DNA of 64,000 bases from Omphiscola glabra (taxonomy: Eukaryota; Mollusca; Gastropoda; Lymnaeidae), in the NCBI GenBank assembly GCA_964017045.1, contig OZ024796.1:19615510-19679509 (forward strand), in the 5' to 3' direction. The notes below the pieces were generated by a model that saw only the letters and a list, made by a program, of their open reading frames with translations, had not been told where the DNA came from and searched no databases. Every line of letters starts with the position of its first letter. The stretch's first letter is position 1. Position numbers and translations under genes: made by a program. Positions 49,101 through 51,676 of this stretch are shown piece after piece.

Positions 49101-51676
49101 CTTTAGCTTGCAGGCGCATCTGGAAAATTGAATAAAGAAATTCCGTAAACAGAAAAAATTATCGCCGGAAATTTGTTCTTACAGTTTTCCATAGAATCAT
49201 TTTAATAGGCCCATTAAAACGGTGGCACTGATTTTAAGATAAATTTTCTTATCTAAGTCTTCATTCTGACACCTGATTTTGAAATGAATTTTTTATTCTA
49301 AGTGTTCATTCTGACAACTGATTTTGAAATTAATTATTTATTCTAAGTGTTCATTCTGACAACTGATTTTGAAATGAATTATTTATTCTAAGTGTCCATT
49401 CTGACAACTGATTTTGAAATGAATTATTTATTCAAAGTGTACATTGTGACAAAGGATTTTTTAATGAATTATTAACGATTAGTGCACATTTTGACATTTT
49501 TAGGGAAATGAATTATTTAACATAAGTGCACATTGTGACATCTTAATTTGTAATCGGATTCAGTGTTAAAGCTACTTTTTTAGACCATAGTTGTGGATAG
49601 AAAATTCTTTGTCTTCTCTAGTCGTTTCAGTTAGGTGAACATGCTCAGTGAAATAACAATATTTAAGTCAATAATTGCCTGTCGTCTACTGACAGGTAGA
49701 TGCCTGCTGACGAATAGATCTGCCAGATAGATGCCTGCTGACAAATAGATCTGCCAGATAAATGCCTGCTGACGAATAGATCTGCCAGATAGATGCCTGC
49801 TGACGAATAGATCTGCCAGATAGATGCCTGCTGACGAATAGATCTGCCAGATAAATGCCTGCTGACGAATACATCTGCCAGATAGATGCCTGCTGACGAA
49901 TAGATCTGCCAGATAGATGCCTGCTGACGAATAGATCTGCCAGATAGATGCCTGCTGACGAATAGATCTGCTAGATAAATGCCTGCTGACGAATAGATAT
50001 GCCAGATAAATGCCTGCTGACGGATAGATCTGCTAGATAAATGCCTGCTGACGAATAGATCTGCTAGATAAATATCTGCTGACGAATAGATCTGCCAGAT
50101 AGATGCCTGCTGACGAATAGATCTGCCAGATAGATGCCTGCTGACGAATAGATCTGCCAGATAGATGCGTGCTGACGAATAGATCTGCCAGATAGATGCG
50201 TGCTGACAAATAGATCTGCCAGATAGATGCCTGCTGACTTATAGATCTGCCAGATAGATGCGTGCTGACGAATAGATCTGCCAGATAGATGCGTGCTGAC
50301 GAATTGATCTGCCAGATAGATGCCTGCTGACGAATACATCTGCCAGAGAAATGCCTGCTGACGAATACATCTGCCAGAGAAATGCCTGCTGACGAATAGA
50401 TCTGCCAGATACATATCTTGTTCCCGCTCCCCCTACCTCCACTCAATCCAGATTTATTATATTTTTATTTTAGGGCGGGGCTGTTCTAATCGGAAATTCA
50501 TTAATTAATTAATTTTTTTATCTTCCAATCATTAGGCTTAAAGAGATGAAAGATTCCGGCCTGACAGACGATGATACACTGACCACGCCCACCATTATTG
50601 AAATCCCCCTTAAACAGCTGACAGTCAATGTTGAACTGGGAACAATGGGCATGAAGCCCGACCATCGGCCCTCCCCAGCCCCTGACAAGAAAGGCAACAG
50701 CAGTAGCGAGGATTCGTCGTCAGCTGAATCGGACGATAGTCTCCTTGGGGGCAGCAGAGCGGTGTCGGAGAAATGTCTCCCCACTAAGTACACGGCAGCA
50801 GGCTCTTTGTTGCCACTAACGGTTTTACCCGCCTCGCCCTCGAGCTCAGCTCGACGTGCTCAACGCGCACGAGAACGGCGCTACCAAAAGTACTACCGGA
50901 AGGGGATGGCGTCGTCGCCGGACCTGGATCTCGCGCCTAACGTCTACACCTCCAGCGGGTTCAGTTCGGACACGGACAGCGGGAGGCACAGGAGTCACTC
51001 TGTCGATCATTCCGGCTCGACCCTGTTGAGCCTCGACTCCCCACCCAACAATACGCGTCACAGCCTGTCACAGGGCTCCTCCCTCCCGTCAGCGTCGTTC
51101 GTCAACGAGTTGTCACCGGTACCGAAACGTAAACAGCACGCCCCGAAAACCCCGCCCAGTTCGGCGCCGTCGCGTGTACGATTTGTGCAGACACTTCCCA
51201 GTGGGAACGGAGCACGGGGCGGGTGTCGGGCAGACGAGAGAAGCAGCGACCTGGATGATGACGGAGACGACGACGACGACGACCTGTTCTGTGAGAGCTC
51301 CTCGCCCGTTCTAGGCGTGCACCCCAACCTGCTGAAACACAGACCGGACGCCGCACACAACCTGGCCGATGCCGGCGCGTCGGCTTCTAACTATAGCAAG
51401 AAAGCCTTACTTCCCAAAACCAGCAACATCAGCGCATCGCTCTCCCTCCTCCACAAGACACGCTCCTACCAGGACTGCCTGTGCTCCGCCGCCGATTCCG
51501 ACCAGACAGAAGCCGCCCCGAGTCTGTTTTGTCTGGAGAACGTGACTAAGGAGGAGCTTCTTGTTTTATGGAAGTCTTCTGAAATAGAGCTGAACAAACG
51601 GCTCGAGGCAGCACTCAGAGAGAAAGCGAAACTAGAGAGGCGCTTAGCGATGCTCCACAAACATTCTCCAGTTTGA
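272..51676 (+). CDS. GRIN3: GluN3-type NMDA receptor subunit, partial (8 exons, 3' part of gene)
   Basis: Ligand-gated cation channel subunit of the plasma membrane. Vertebrate GluN3 binds glycine and lowers calcium permeability of NMDA receptors. Exons 272-1120, 8868-9001, 22450-22600, 23841-23982, 31158-31306, 46780-46899, 48372-48448 and 50536-51676 join in phase to 920 codons plus stop. Numbering from the first codon in the window: S1 about 1-165, with ligand carboxylate Arg137 in SITSQRER; M1 about 175-195; M2 loop with LFGHT, Gly228 at the N site; M3 with SYTANLAAF 258-266; S2 284-425, with Asp338 in DALLGD and a likely disulfide Cys353-Cys407; M4 about 427-449, where GLFVMLCVGFG is closest to GluN3; tail 456-920. 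The GluN3 call rests on the M4 motif, the Gly at the N site and the C-terminal coiled coil. The amino-terminal domain and start codon lie upstream. No frameshift or internal stop was found. Confidence 0.93.
1360..1588. repeat. 77-bp tandem repeat, about 3 copies
   Basis: Unit contains actcagaaaattgacacacg and cgctgctgctggccacc. Period measured at 77 between ctcagaaaattg at 1381, 1458 and 1535. Confidence 0.9.
1597..1690 (-). mobile_element. Short LINE 3'-end fragment
   Basis: Shares gtggcgct, ccctggcctgctcca and nearby bases with the 3' part of the LINE remnant at 16590-16700 and has the same orientation. It is only about 90 bp, so the family call is by similarity to that remnant. Confidence 0.5.
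1936..2111. mobile_element. PIF/Harbinger-like MITE, 176 bp
   Basis: Imperfect inverted ends (GCGTCCGTTCACACGATCAA on the left; GGGTCTGTTCACACGATCAA when the right end is reverse-complemented). Flanked by TAA at 1933-1935 and 2112-2114, the 3-bp target duplication typical of PIF/Harbinger. No coding capacity. A short CA run follows. Confidence 0.65.
2201..2450. repeat. 27-bp minisatellite, about 9 copies
   Basis: Unit aatcataaaatacaatgatt plus ggacatc. Because 27 is a multiple of 3 it leaves open frames on both strands; these are not genes. Confidence 0.95.
2450..3060. other. Intron 1 segment with poly-C and poly-G tracts
   Basis: AT-rich intron sequence with a C-run near 2647 and an 18-base G-run near 2726. 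No gene or known element recognised. Confidence 0.6.
3060..5965. repeat. 36-bp minisatellite, about 75 copies, with higher-order structure
   Basis: Unit taatagtggtgatgtccatc plus taatattaatttaacc. The left edge is degenerate (tgtcgctc variant) and is interrupted by a hAT-like MITE at 3138-3342. Blocks of variants recur at multiples of 36: a tattaggggtgttgt variant at 4395 and 5115 (720 bp apart), and a taataatggtg plus ttaacgtaatag pair at about 5548 and 5836 (288 bp apart). This implies multi-unit duplications. Confidence 0.97.
3138..3342. mobile_element. hAT-like MITE, 205 bp, inside the 36-bp array
   Basis: Ends CAGTGTTCGGAAAA and, inverted, CAGTGGTCGGAAAA. Exact 8-bp target duplication ATTTAACT at 3130-3137 and 3343-3350. 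The interior contains cgcggctcgcgagccgcatg. Same family as the copy at 26302-26501. The open frames on both strands are incidental. Confidence 0.88.
6220..7960. repeat. 22-bp minisatellite, about 78 copies
   Basis: Unit cttatagaataggtttcaat plus gg or gt, with aggc, atgg and atgt subtypes intermixed. AT-rich, no long open frame. Confidence 0.97.
8021..8195 (+). mobile_element. SPIN-like hAT MITE, 3' end lost
   Basis: Starts CAGCGGTTCTCAGCC. It then carries, in order, the segments I recall from the SPIN (Space Invader) consensus: cctttgaagggccgaacgac, ctaagaccatcggaaaacac, atgaggtagcaacgaaa, gggggtcgccacaaca, attaagggtcgtg. The 3' terminal repeat is not intact and grades into the 30-bp array at 8190. 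Non-autonomous. The family name is from memory and needs a Dfam comparison. Confidence 0.78.
8190..8330. repeat. About 30-bp minisatellite next to SPIN-like element
   Basis: Unit about gagatgagtgtgaagctggt plus agggttgtgt, 4-5 degenerate copies starting where the SPIN-like 3' end should be. Confidence 0.8.
8440..8590. repeat. 30-bp minisatellite related to the 8190 array
   Basis: Unit about taaggctggtaggattgtgt plus gatacgtatg, 4-5 copies; shares aaggctggtag with the array 110 bp upstream. Confidence 0.8.
8590..8867. other. AT-rich end of intron 1
   Basis: No element recognised; contains several degenerate atttcattgacag motifs, the last of which is the splice acceptor of exon 2. Confidence 0.5.
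8868..9001 (+). CDS. GRIN3: GluN3-type receptor exon 2: start of S2 ligand-binding half
   Basis: Acceptor ttggcag ending 8867, donor at|gtgagt at 9002; 134 nt, starts in phase 0 and ends after two bases of a codon. It encodes LQDIRIGVLPGSAVHEW and a further stretch up to DEGIDWV. GVLPGSAVHEW aligns with the S2 loop that in GluN1 and GluN3 carries two serines holding the ligand carboxylate. Here the second is Ala296 (Ser295-Ala296). The ORF is shorter than usual gene-finder cut-offs. The same frame joins exons 1 and 3 without a stop. Confidence 0.9.
9072..9525. repeat. 21/30-bp minisatellite in intron 2
   Basis: Alternating units tacaggacagtccacaaagt plus ccatctatta (30) and a shorter 21-bp form without aaagtccat. 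Open frames on both strands are by-products. Confidence 0.92.
9640..9880. repeat. About 37-bp minisatellite, 6 copies
   Basis: Unit gtgttgtgacacagagtgag plus tagacaaagcctggcaa. Confidence 0.9.
9880..10190. other. Unassigned intron 2 sequence
   Basis: About 300 bp without repeats or recognisable coding sequence. Confidence 0.4.
10195..10515. repeat. About 37-bp minisatellite, 8 copies
   Basis: Unit gggtcaatagcagacaattc plus aaatacgaagagatgtt. Confidence 0.93.
10671..11160. repeat. 25-bp minisatellite, about 19 copies
   Basis: Unit agtgtatgtcaagataactt plus ttact, well conserved. Confidence 0.95.
11235..11575. repeat. 11-bp minisatellite, about 30 copies
   Basis: Unit atgtacaactc with atgtagaaacc variants. 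Confidence 0.93.
11735..11805. repeat. 37-bp tandem repeat, left half, split by Helitron
   Basis: One full unit (tttctatcaactatgttgat and 17 more bases) and the first 29 bases of the next. The missing 8 bases appear at 18921-18928, on the other side of the Helitron. Confidence 0.85.
12400..13960 (-). pseudogene. Helitron RepHel (replication initiator/helicase) remnant
   Basis: Rolling-circle transposase with Rep and Pif1-type helicase domains, broken into several frames. In order from 13960 down: QCDRPDLFARVSELKRKLLL (Helitron-like N domain); EFHKLWSTTWTHIAIHF, where active elements have a HxH-type PHAHI; a degenerate zinc-finger stretch; HINVE plus YLSKYVYKNHD; SAPEACWRLR; SWFKLNQGDHDSREYLYIEI; IGRMFTVHPKERK with NVRGAASFEDLRT; then helicase IISDEDSMSPAHELNAVD and FGDAVFLVSRDFRQGVPFVP (normally GGDFRQ), and FSNWVFKLGNEKF. 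A 70-bp piece (WFKLNQ region) is repeated at 14050-14125. Clearly dead. Confidence 0.88.
14040..14700 (-). mobile_element. Helitron 5' region with internal duplication
   Basis: 14050-14125 repeats 13128-13195 almost exactly (catgatctccctgattaagt and beyond). The 100-codon minus frame here (14040-14342) is built on it. 14570-14690 is a GC-richer piece containing ggcagaagcggcactgagca, a phrase that recurs in part near 31982. Function unknown. Confidence 0.55.
14697..14775. repeat. G/C-tract palindromic short repeat
   Basis: cccagtgtttctttcag followed by paired G and C runs; the same pieces (gggggaaaat, aagaaacactgg) appear in inverted order at 18732-18816, so this is a small interspersed element. 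Confidence 0.6.
14776..16590. other. AT-rich stretch inside the Helitron
   Basis: About 1.8 kb, strongly A+T rich up to 16160, with many homopolymer runs. No open frame, tandem repeat or known element recognised. Confidence 0.6.
16590..17745 (-). pseudogene. Non-LTR retrotransposon (LINE) reverse transcriptase remnant
   Basis: Minus strand, several frames. From 17745 down: LYVDYKSAYDSLDRKYM (RT motif A region); FPINLGLRRGNPCIIFNITL (motif B region); LAYTDDIALLGRNSIDDI (catalytic YxDD box, YTDD here); AGLDVNKAKAIFM; then ATFKYLGLTINKQEEIQSE and KKAVYTTITRPVV (thumb); ending with RMLDSGATKTIYRQKPRGRR and GRPRLRWIDDVEKGL (C-terminal tail). The N-terminal endonuclease is absent. It sits inside the Helitron. 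Confidence 0.88.
17745..18385. other. Unassigned sequence inside the Helitron
   Basis: No coding or repeat structure recognised apart from a C-run at about 18063. Confidence 0.4.
18386..18729. mobile_element. hAT-like MITE with poly-C tracts, 344 bp
   Basis: Ends CAGCGGCGTGCCTAG and, inverted, CAGAGGCGTAGCTAA, the same style of terminus as at 35433 and 36202. Two long C-runs inside. No clear 8-bp duplication, so an old or rearranged copy. Confidence 0.6.
18732..18816. repeat. Small interspersed repeat with C-tract
   Basis: cactggaaaaactggcactg at one end and gaaagaaacactgg at the other, with a 14-base C-run; related to 14697-14775 in the opposite order. Confidence 0.55.
18921..19060. repeat. 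37-bp tandem repeat, right half
   Basis: Begins with the 8 bases missing from the left half, followed by a full unit (tttctatcaactatgttgat onward) and degenerate copies containing atcaactatgtttatataac. Confidence 0.8.
19190..19425. repeat. 30/36-bp minisatellite, about 7 copies
   Basis: Unit gacggctgttaaatctccga plus ctgtctgaagcatcaa, with a shorter version that has gccagctgctaaacctctg. Confidence 0.9.
19425..19790. other. Unassigned intron 2 sequence
   Basis: Contains a minus-strand frame with no recognisable similarity. Degenerate agagttccatgatag repeats near 19720. Confidence 0.4.
19790..21075. repeat. 26-bp minisatellite, about 49 copies
   Basis: Unit ctgcaggatataactgcctg plus ggactg or ggacta. 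Each unit has a PstI-type CTGCAG. The left part favours ggactatctgcaggacat, the right part ggactgtctgcaggatat, so two subfamilies abut near 20400. Long minus-strand frames (131 and 157 codons) are repeat artefacts. Confidence 0.97.
21075..21540. other. Unassigned intron 2 sequence
   Basis: About 460 bp of apparently unique DNA; an 80-codon + frame here has no recognisable motif. Confidence 0.4.
21540..21845. repeat. 21-bp minisatellite, about 15 copies
   Basis: Unit cagaaagaaacatctttgag plus a. Being 7 codons long it is open on both strands. Confidence 0.95.
21850..22449. other. AT-rich end of intron 2
   Basis: Degenerate aactgatagatatttag motifs recur from 22130 to 22420, too diverged to define a unit. 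Ends with the exon 3 acceptor. Confidence 0.5.
22450..22600 (+). CDS. GRIN3: GluN3-type receptor exon 3: S2 ligand-binding core
   Basis: Acceptor tttcctcacag ending 22449, donor aaa|gtaagt at 22601; 151 nt. The first base completes the split Ile codon 328 and the exon ends in phase 0. KLDALLGDSPILDYA aligns with the S2 segment that carries the Asp binding the ligand amino group, here Asp338. Cys353 in PSCELKL is the first of the two S2 disulfide cysteines. YGLGLPKESPLK matches the conserved YGIGLPPNSPL-type strand of NMDA subunits. Confidence 0.94.
22735..23605. repeat. 33-bp GC-rich minisatellite in intron 3, about 26 copies
   Basis: Unit cactgggccacaggggcagg plus aggtggagtaata. The 11-codon unit stays open in several frames: + strand HWATGAGGGVI and minus strand YYSTSCPCGPV, the latter open for 313 codons. 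Not a gene: it is intronic to the receptor and the codons simply follow the repeat. Confidence 0.97.
23612..23736 (+). mobile_element. SPIN-like hAT MITE, 5' end lost
   Basis: Starts in the element interior at gaagaccatgtgaaaacac and runs through tttcgtggctgggggtcgcc, acaacctgaggtactgtatt, aaagggtcgtggcatta to the terminal GAGAACCGCTG at 23736. It is the 3' counterpart of the copy at 8021 and abuts the 33-bp array exactly where its 5' half should be. Ends 104 bp before exon 4. Confidence 0.8.
23841..23982 (+). CDS. GRIN3: GluN3-type receptor exon 4: end of S2, linker to M4
   Basis: Acceptor atgttcacag ending 23840, donor cag|gtaact at 23983; 142 nt, ends after the first base of the Gly426 codon. 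KKISDYHRTGYIDDLTD matches the S2 helix before the final cysteine in NMDA subunits, and Cys407 in ADAHCFKKK is the likely partner of Cys353. The rest of the exon is the extracellular linker into M4. It starts 104 bp after the end of a SPIN-like element. Confidence 0.9.
23983..24215. other. Start of intron 4
   Basis: Contains a 17-base G-run near 24015; nothing else recognised. Confidence 0.5.
24215..24580. repeat. 28-bp minisatellite, about 12 copies
   Basis: Unit ggtggcatagttggggtaaa plus ttatcttt; the central eight copies are identical, suggesting recent expansion. Confidence 0.95.
24640..25425. repeat. 34-bp minisatellite, about 23 copies, with a 442-bp duplication
   Basis: Unit ttcatcccaccttctctatt plus catccgtgcacccc. 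A variant block (catgcaccccttcagcccac through ttatcaatgaa) occurs at 24741 and again at 25183, exactly 13 units apart. All three + frames are long and open because 34 is not a multiple of 3 and the unit lacks stops. Confidence 0.97.
25430..26060. other. Unassigned intron 4 sequence with G-run
   Basis: About 630 bp; a 19-base G-run near 25657; no element recognised. Confidence 0.45.
26064..26160. repeat. 12-bp minisatellite, 8 copies
   Basis: Unit gctccctcacag, nearly perfect. Confidence 0.95.
26302..26501. mobile_element. hAT-like MITE, 200 bp, second copy of the 3138 family
   Basis: Ends CAGTGGCTGGCAAA and, inverted, CAGTGATCTGCAAA; exact 8-bp duplication CACTAGGG at 26294-26301 and 26502-26509. 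Interior cgcggctcgcgagccgcatg shared with the first copy. Confidence 0.9.
26570..26935. repeat. 36-39-bp minisatellite, about 9 copies
   Basis: Unit ggcaaggttgtagactgtca plus ggaagtactgacgattcta. Confidence 0.95.
26935..27830. repeat. 36-bp minisatellite flanked by degenerate relatives
   Basis: 27125-27385 holds 7 clean copies of aatagacccacacaaccacc plus tggaaccccataatca. From 26940 and out to 27830 the same themes (cccacaaccacatgga) continue in very degenerate form, an old array around a young core. Confidence 0.9.
27830..28128. other. Unassigned intron 4 sequence
   Basis: No repeat or gene recognised. Confidence 0.4.
28129..28570. mobile_element. Foldback element with arms of about 170 bp
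   Basis: Left arm (ggtacacgggtaccagaatt ... ctacaaatgac, about 28142-28312) is the imperfect reverse complement of the right arm (about 28395-28556). The loop contains gtagcgccgccattcgcacc. Identical 8-mers TTATGTAA at 28121-28128 and 28571-28578 look like a target duplication. No coding capacity. Confidence 0.78.
28614..29085. repeat. 27-bp minisatellite, about 17 copies
   Basis: Unit aaacaaatatattttgggat plus aataggt. Confidence 0.95.
29125..29340. repeat. 48-bp minisatellite, 4 copies
   Basis: Unit aactgacatgaacatctctg, gccacatataaggatgaact, gaaccatt. Confidence 0.93.
29380..30135. repeat. Short-unit (10-15 bp) minisatellite
   Basis: Mixed units catcttacactcac, cttacagtcac and catcttacactcaccc. 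The + frames rich in Thr, His, Leu and Ser are artefacts. Confidence 0.93.
30135..30620. other. Unassigned intron 4 sequence
   Basis: About 490 bp with a T8-G11 tract near 30388; nothing else recognised. Confidence 0.4.
30620..31015. repeat. 27-bp minisatellite, about 13 copies
   Basis: Unit tatgtcagacagtaatttgt plus tgttgta, ending 140 bp before the exon 5 acceptor. Open on both strands (nine-codon unit). Confidence 0.95.
31158..31306 (+). CDS. GRIN3: GluN3-type receptor exon 5: M4 and start of cytoplasmic tail
   Basis: Acceptor cattcacag ending 31157, donor cag|gtatgtaag at 31307; 149 nt, completes Gly426 and ends in phase 0. GLFVMLCVGFGVGVLVLLLE followed by HLIFKFLVPYI is M4 and the start of the tail. 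The GLFVxLCxGFG motif is the strongest pointer to GluN3 rather than GluN1 or GluN2. The last 36 bases together with the donor form the unit of a minisatellite that runs on into the intron, in frame (see the repeat at 31280). Confidence 0.94.
31280..31480 (+). repeat. 36-bp minisatellite made of the exon 5 end plus its 5' splice site
   Basis: Unit gtatgtaagagtgtagacct plus tatgttctttagtcag. The first copy is the last coding bases of exon 5 with its donor (agtcag|gtatgtaag at 31307). The same donor string recurs at 31379 and 31415, and as agatatgtaag at 31342. The period is 12 codons and in frame with exon 5. Degenerate copies (atgtaagagtgtag, ctttagtc) continue to about 31760. Confidence 0.9.
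31480..31990. other. Decayed tail of the donor minisatellite and unique sequence
   Basis: To about 31790 degenerate copies of the 36-bp unit with indels; 31790-31990 shows no structure. Confidence 0.6.
31990..32560 (-). repeat. 42-bp minisatellite joined to a LINE remnant
   Basis: On the minus strand the unit encodes DVLLTVPLYPSYVP, 13 copies, open for 191 codons. It adjoins the inverted LINE fragment at 32560 in matching orientation; the LINE there reads TKVKVYKAA, which in related elements is followed by a VVLTTLLYG-like stretch resembling the repeat unit. Confidence 0.93.
32560..33130. pseudogene. Twin-primed LINE composite, copy 1
   Basis: Two LINE pieces in opposite orientation. 32560-32930, minus strand: ALNAELEADMQRKDVKFSDA and FGLTISTKKTEVQ (RT palm), then VNGEKLKVVNSFSYLGS, then TKVKVYKAA. 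32940-33090, plus strand: QFRYAGHVSRMPDDRLHKRI, the post-RT C-terminal region. An inverted 5' part followed by a sense 3' part is the usual product of twin priming. Copy 2 at 44085 has the same junction. Confidence 0.82.
33140..33330. repeat. About 42-bp minisatellite following LINE composite copy 1
   Basis: Unit about gtacagtcagtacgacacca plus ggattgttgggtggatatgg; same family and orientation as the array at 31990-32560, so the LINE composite has it on both sides. Confidence 0.9.
33330..34190. other. Interspersed-repeat remnant and unassigned intron 5 sequence
   Basis: 33330-33420 begins with ggtagtcgggtgggactcgt, which also ends LINE composite copy 2 at 44948, so it belongs to that element. 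The rest, including cttgccattgggtcaaatat, looks like interspersed repeat but was not identified. Short ggctgggatattctg repeats at 34070-34140. Confidence 0.5.
34190..34560. repeat. 28-bp minisatellite, about 13 copies
   Basis: Unit gcatccattgtgtacaacgt plus catagtca. Confidence 0.95.
34955..35062. repeat. About 20-25-bp degenerate repeat
   Basis: Repeated cagtttggtgc, tagtttggtgcactg and agtttgatgc phrases, 5 copies. Confidence 0.7.
35062..35235 (+). mobile_element. MITE with gcgttcaaaaagaaatttgac end, copy 1
   Basis: Reads gttttactgtatagtacagc, then gcgttcaaaaagaaatttga, gaaaattttaacgtgtgaat, caattttctgtctatgaaat, ending caatttccggtaacc. Related to 43727-44060 (inverted) and to the split copy at 44063-45053. 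No coding capacity and class uncertain. Confidence 0.65.
35433..35602. mobile_element. hAT-like MITE, 170 bp
   Basis: Perfect inverted ends CAGTGGCGTAG; exact 8-bp duplication TGTTAAAG at 35425-35432 and 35603-35610; internal G-run. A 78-codon + frame across it is incidental. Confidence 0.9.
35611..36200. other. Unassigned AT-rich intron 5 sequence
   Basis: Nothing recognised. Confidence 0.4.
36202..36391. mobile_element. hAT-like MITE, older relative of 35433, 190 bp
   Basis: Left end tagaggcctagct and right end, inverted, CAGAGGCGTAGCT. Flanking 8-mers tgaacaat and tgtacaaa agree at 6 of 8 positions. Internal G-run. Shares gccagactagt phrases with 18386-18729. Confidence 0.68.
36586..36790. 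repeat. About 115-bp direct duplication
   Basis: ctgtaaggaattgtct, aagagaagg, cacataatactatacaaagc occur in the same order at 36591-36670 and 36703-36780. Confidence 0.8.
37055..37395. repeat. 15-bp minisatellite, about 23 copies
   Basis: Unit cccaccatgacacct. Open on both strands (five-codon unit). Confidence 0.95.
37461..37555 (+). other. Possible cryptic exon in intron 5
   Basis: Preceded by a T-run and ccttttctag, followed by cctcag|gtaata. 95 nt. Spliced after exon 5 it would add about 16 residues (starting ERSRESKTNYTCLCED) and reach a stop. Splice-site appearance only; may be chance. Confidence 0.25.
37556..40088. other. Unassigned intron 5 sequence
   Basis: About 2.5 kb. Contains C/G-runs near 38299 and 38507, degenerate gccattaatg phrases at 37850-37960 and an 83-bp unit repeated about twice at 39885-40070 (ctgatatttacagttcatat and following). 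No coding sequence recognised. Confidence 0.45.
40447..40668 (-). pseudogene. hAT transposase C-terminal fragment (ZBED5-like)
   Basis: Minus-strand frame reading FPAWMMQPILVDLSHSSNMQ, then YLEELAEMQNDESVKSLFNI. This resembles the region just before the hAT dimerisation domain in ZBED5/FAM200-type domesticated transposases and their parent elements. Only 74 codons, so a remnant. Confidence 0.72.
41206..41325 (+). mobile_element. CR1/L2-like LINE 3' tail
   Basis: gatgttgtctaccatctttt, gtaccgcgcttagagccttt, ggggatgaagcgtgattttt, aaatgaactttattata: the same 3' end as the LINE at 58795-59307. It lies inside the hAT remnant. Confidence 0.85.
41650..42650. repeat. 15-bp minisatellite, about 66 copies
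   Basis: Unit cacgagctgtcagtc with cataggctgtcagtc and cagaggctatcagtc variants. The left part is a mosaic of variants, including a 90-bp block repeated at 41755 and 41845; the last nine units are identical. The 283-codon + frame (Ser/Cys/Gln rich) is a repeat artefact. Confidence 0.97.
42735..43190. repeat. 11-bp minisatellite, about 41 copies
   Basis: Unit gttaccacact with ctaaccacaac variants grouped in larger blocks; the right end shifts to cgtaaccacaa. Confidence 0.95.
43195..43720. other. Unassigned intron 5 sequence
   Basis: A GT-run and a G-run near 43540-43580; no element recognised. Confidence 0.4.
43727..44060 (-). mobile_element. MITE copy 2 (inverted) with internal 45-bp amplification
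   Basis: Reverse complement of the element at 35062-35235. The segment gaaatttgatcgaaagaaat plus ttcgttgacagaaaattgat, present once in copy 1, is amplified to about 5.5 tandem units of 45 bp. The 168-codon + frame (LIERNFVDRKLMDGN) follows the repeat. Confidence 0.82.
44085..44480. pseudogene. Twin-primed LINE composite, copy 2
   Basis: Near-identical to 32715-33125, with the same inversion junction (ctagatgtctgtccggacct ... tcttattaatgcagtccc region), a 7-bp deletion near 44250 and a few substitutions. Minus-strand RT palm fragment 44085-44290, plus-strand C-terminal fragment 44300-44440. Confidence 0.82.
44490..44950. repeat. About 41-bp minisatellite following LINE composite copy 2
   Basis: Unit about gtacagtcagtatgacacca plus ggattgttggatggatag, 11 copies; same family as 33140-33330. 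Followed by tagtcgggtgggactcgt, as in copy 1. Confidence 0.93.
45250..45690. repeat. 34-bp minisatellite, about 13 copies
   Basis: Right part unit ataatctggacataatggtc plus atcttgtgcaagga; left part is a diverged form with acactggtcaccttgtacaa. Confidence 0.93.
45890..46325. repeat. 59-bp minisatellite, about 7 copies
   Basis: Unit ttgaccagtttttgtcgcca, tctttagcattgactccttt, ggcaaaatagtggctgtat. A 19-base C-run follows at 46338. Confidence 0.9.
46500..46740. repeat. 20-bp minisatellite, about 12 copies
   Basis: Unit gacacgcctatggcaaggct; ends 40 bp before the exon 6 acceptor. Confidence 0.93.
46780..46899 (+). CDS. GRIN3: GluN3-type receptor exon 6: proximal cytoplasmic tail
   Basis: Acceptor tctcttcgacag ending 46779, donor cgg|gtgagtg at 46900; 120 nt, phase 0 on both sides, so skipping it would keep the frame. 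It encodes RLQRTIASAELVSPHQS, then MIGIIKSRDFARLFQKSTIR. The RLQRT start continues the SQ end of exon 5, like the SQRLHRA segment after M4 in vertebrate GluN3. The exon is symmetric and lies between introns of 15.5 kb and 1.5 kb. Confidence 0.85.
47130..48290. repeat. 30-bp minisatellite in intron 6, about 42 copies
   Basis: Unit ggctagttcctctaaactca plus ctgctcttat. In the middle, a shorter form (ctctaaactcactgctctcaagg) alternates with the full one as a higher-order pair. Ends about 80 bp before exon 7. Confidence 0.97.
48372..48448 (+). CDS. GRIN3: GluN3-type receptor exon 7: basic tail segment
   Basis: Acceptor ttgtctcctcag ending 48371, donor aaaatg|gtaaga at 48449; 77 nt, ends two bases into the Trp541 codon. 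It encodes NRLADIAKTKRINRNFYDIV and then EKAKW, a basic amphipathic stretch. It is too short for most ORF scans. It is supported by clean splice sites and by the exact phase match to exon 8, which restores TGG. A 30-bp minisatellite starts on the donor. Confidence 0.82.
48440..48725 (+). repeat. 30-bp minisatellite starting on the exon 7 donor
   Basis: Unit ggtaagatgttttaacgtga plus caattcagat. The first copy contains the donor atg|gtaaga at 48449. Exact atggtaagat strings recur near 48596, 48626 and 48669, while other copies read gataagat and lack the GT. About 9 copies. Confidence 0.92.
48725..49240. other. Unassigned intron 7 sequence
   Basis: AT-rich; a short piece near 49135-49180 (gaaattccgtaaacagaaaa, gccggaaatttg) recalls the MITE of 35062. 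Confidence 0.4.
49240..49550. repeat. About 48-bp minisatellite, 6 copies
   Basis: Unit ctgacaactgattttgaaat, gaattatttattctaagtgt, tcatt. Confidence 0.9.
49685..50412. repeat. 30-bp minisatellite, about 24 copies
   Basis: Unit ctgacgaatagatctgccag plus atagatgcct. Each unit carries a BglII-type AGATCT. Minus-strand frames (SIRQQASIWQIY) are artefacts. Lies 120 bp before the exon 8 acceptor. Confidence 0.97.
50536..51676 (+). CDS. GRIN3: GluN3-type receptor exon 8: long cytoplasmic tail and stop
   Basis: Acceptor ccaatcattag ending 50535; 1141 nt; stop TGA at 51674-51676. It encodes residues 542-920, much of it low-complexity and Ser, Pro and Asp rich. There is a basic patch (RRAQRARERRYQKYYRKG, near 645-665) and an acidic run (DLDDDGDDDDDDLF, about 779-792). 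The last 43 residues form a charged amphipathic helix (EELLVLWKSSEIELNKRLEA onward), like the coiled coil that ends vertebrate GluN3. The protein ends in HSPV, a fit to the S/T-x-V class I PDZ ligand. The exon is GC-rich compared with its AT-rich surroundings. Confidence 0.93.

Noticed and set aside
50518..51360. Minus-strand and alternate frames over exon 8
   Set aside because: Shadows of the GC-rich coding exon; the + frame is continuous with the receptor and ends in the expected coiled coil.
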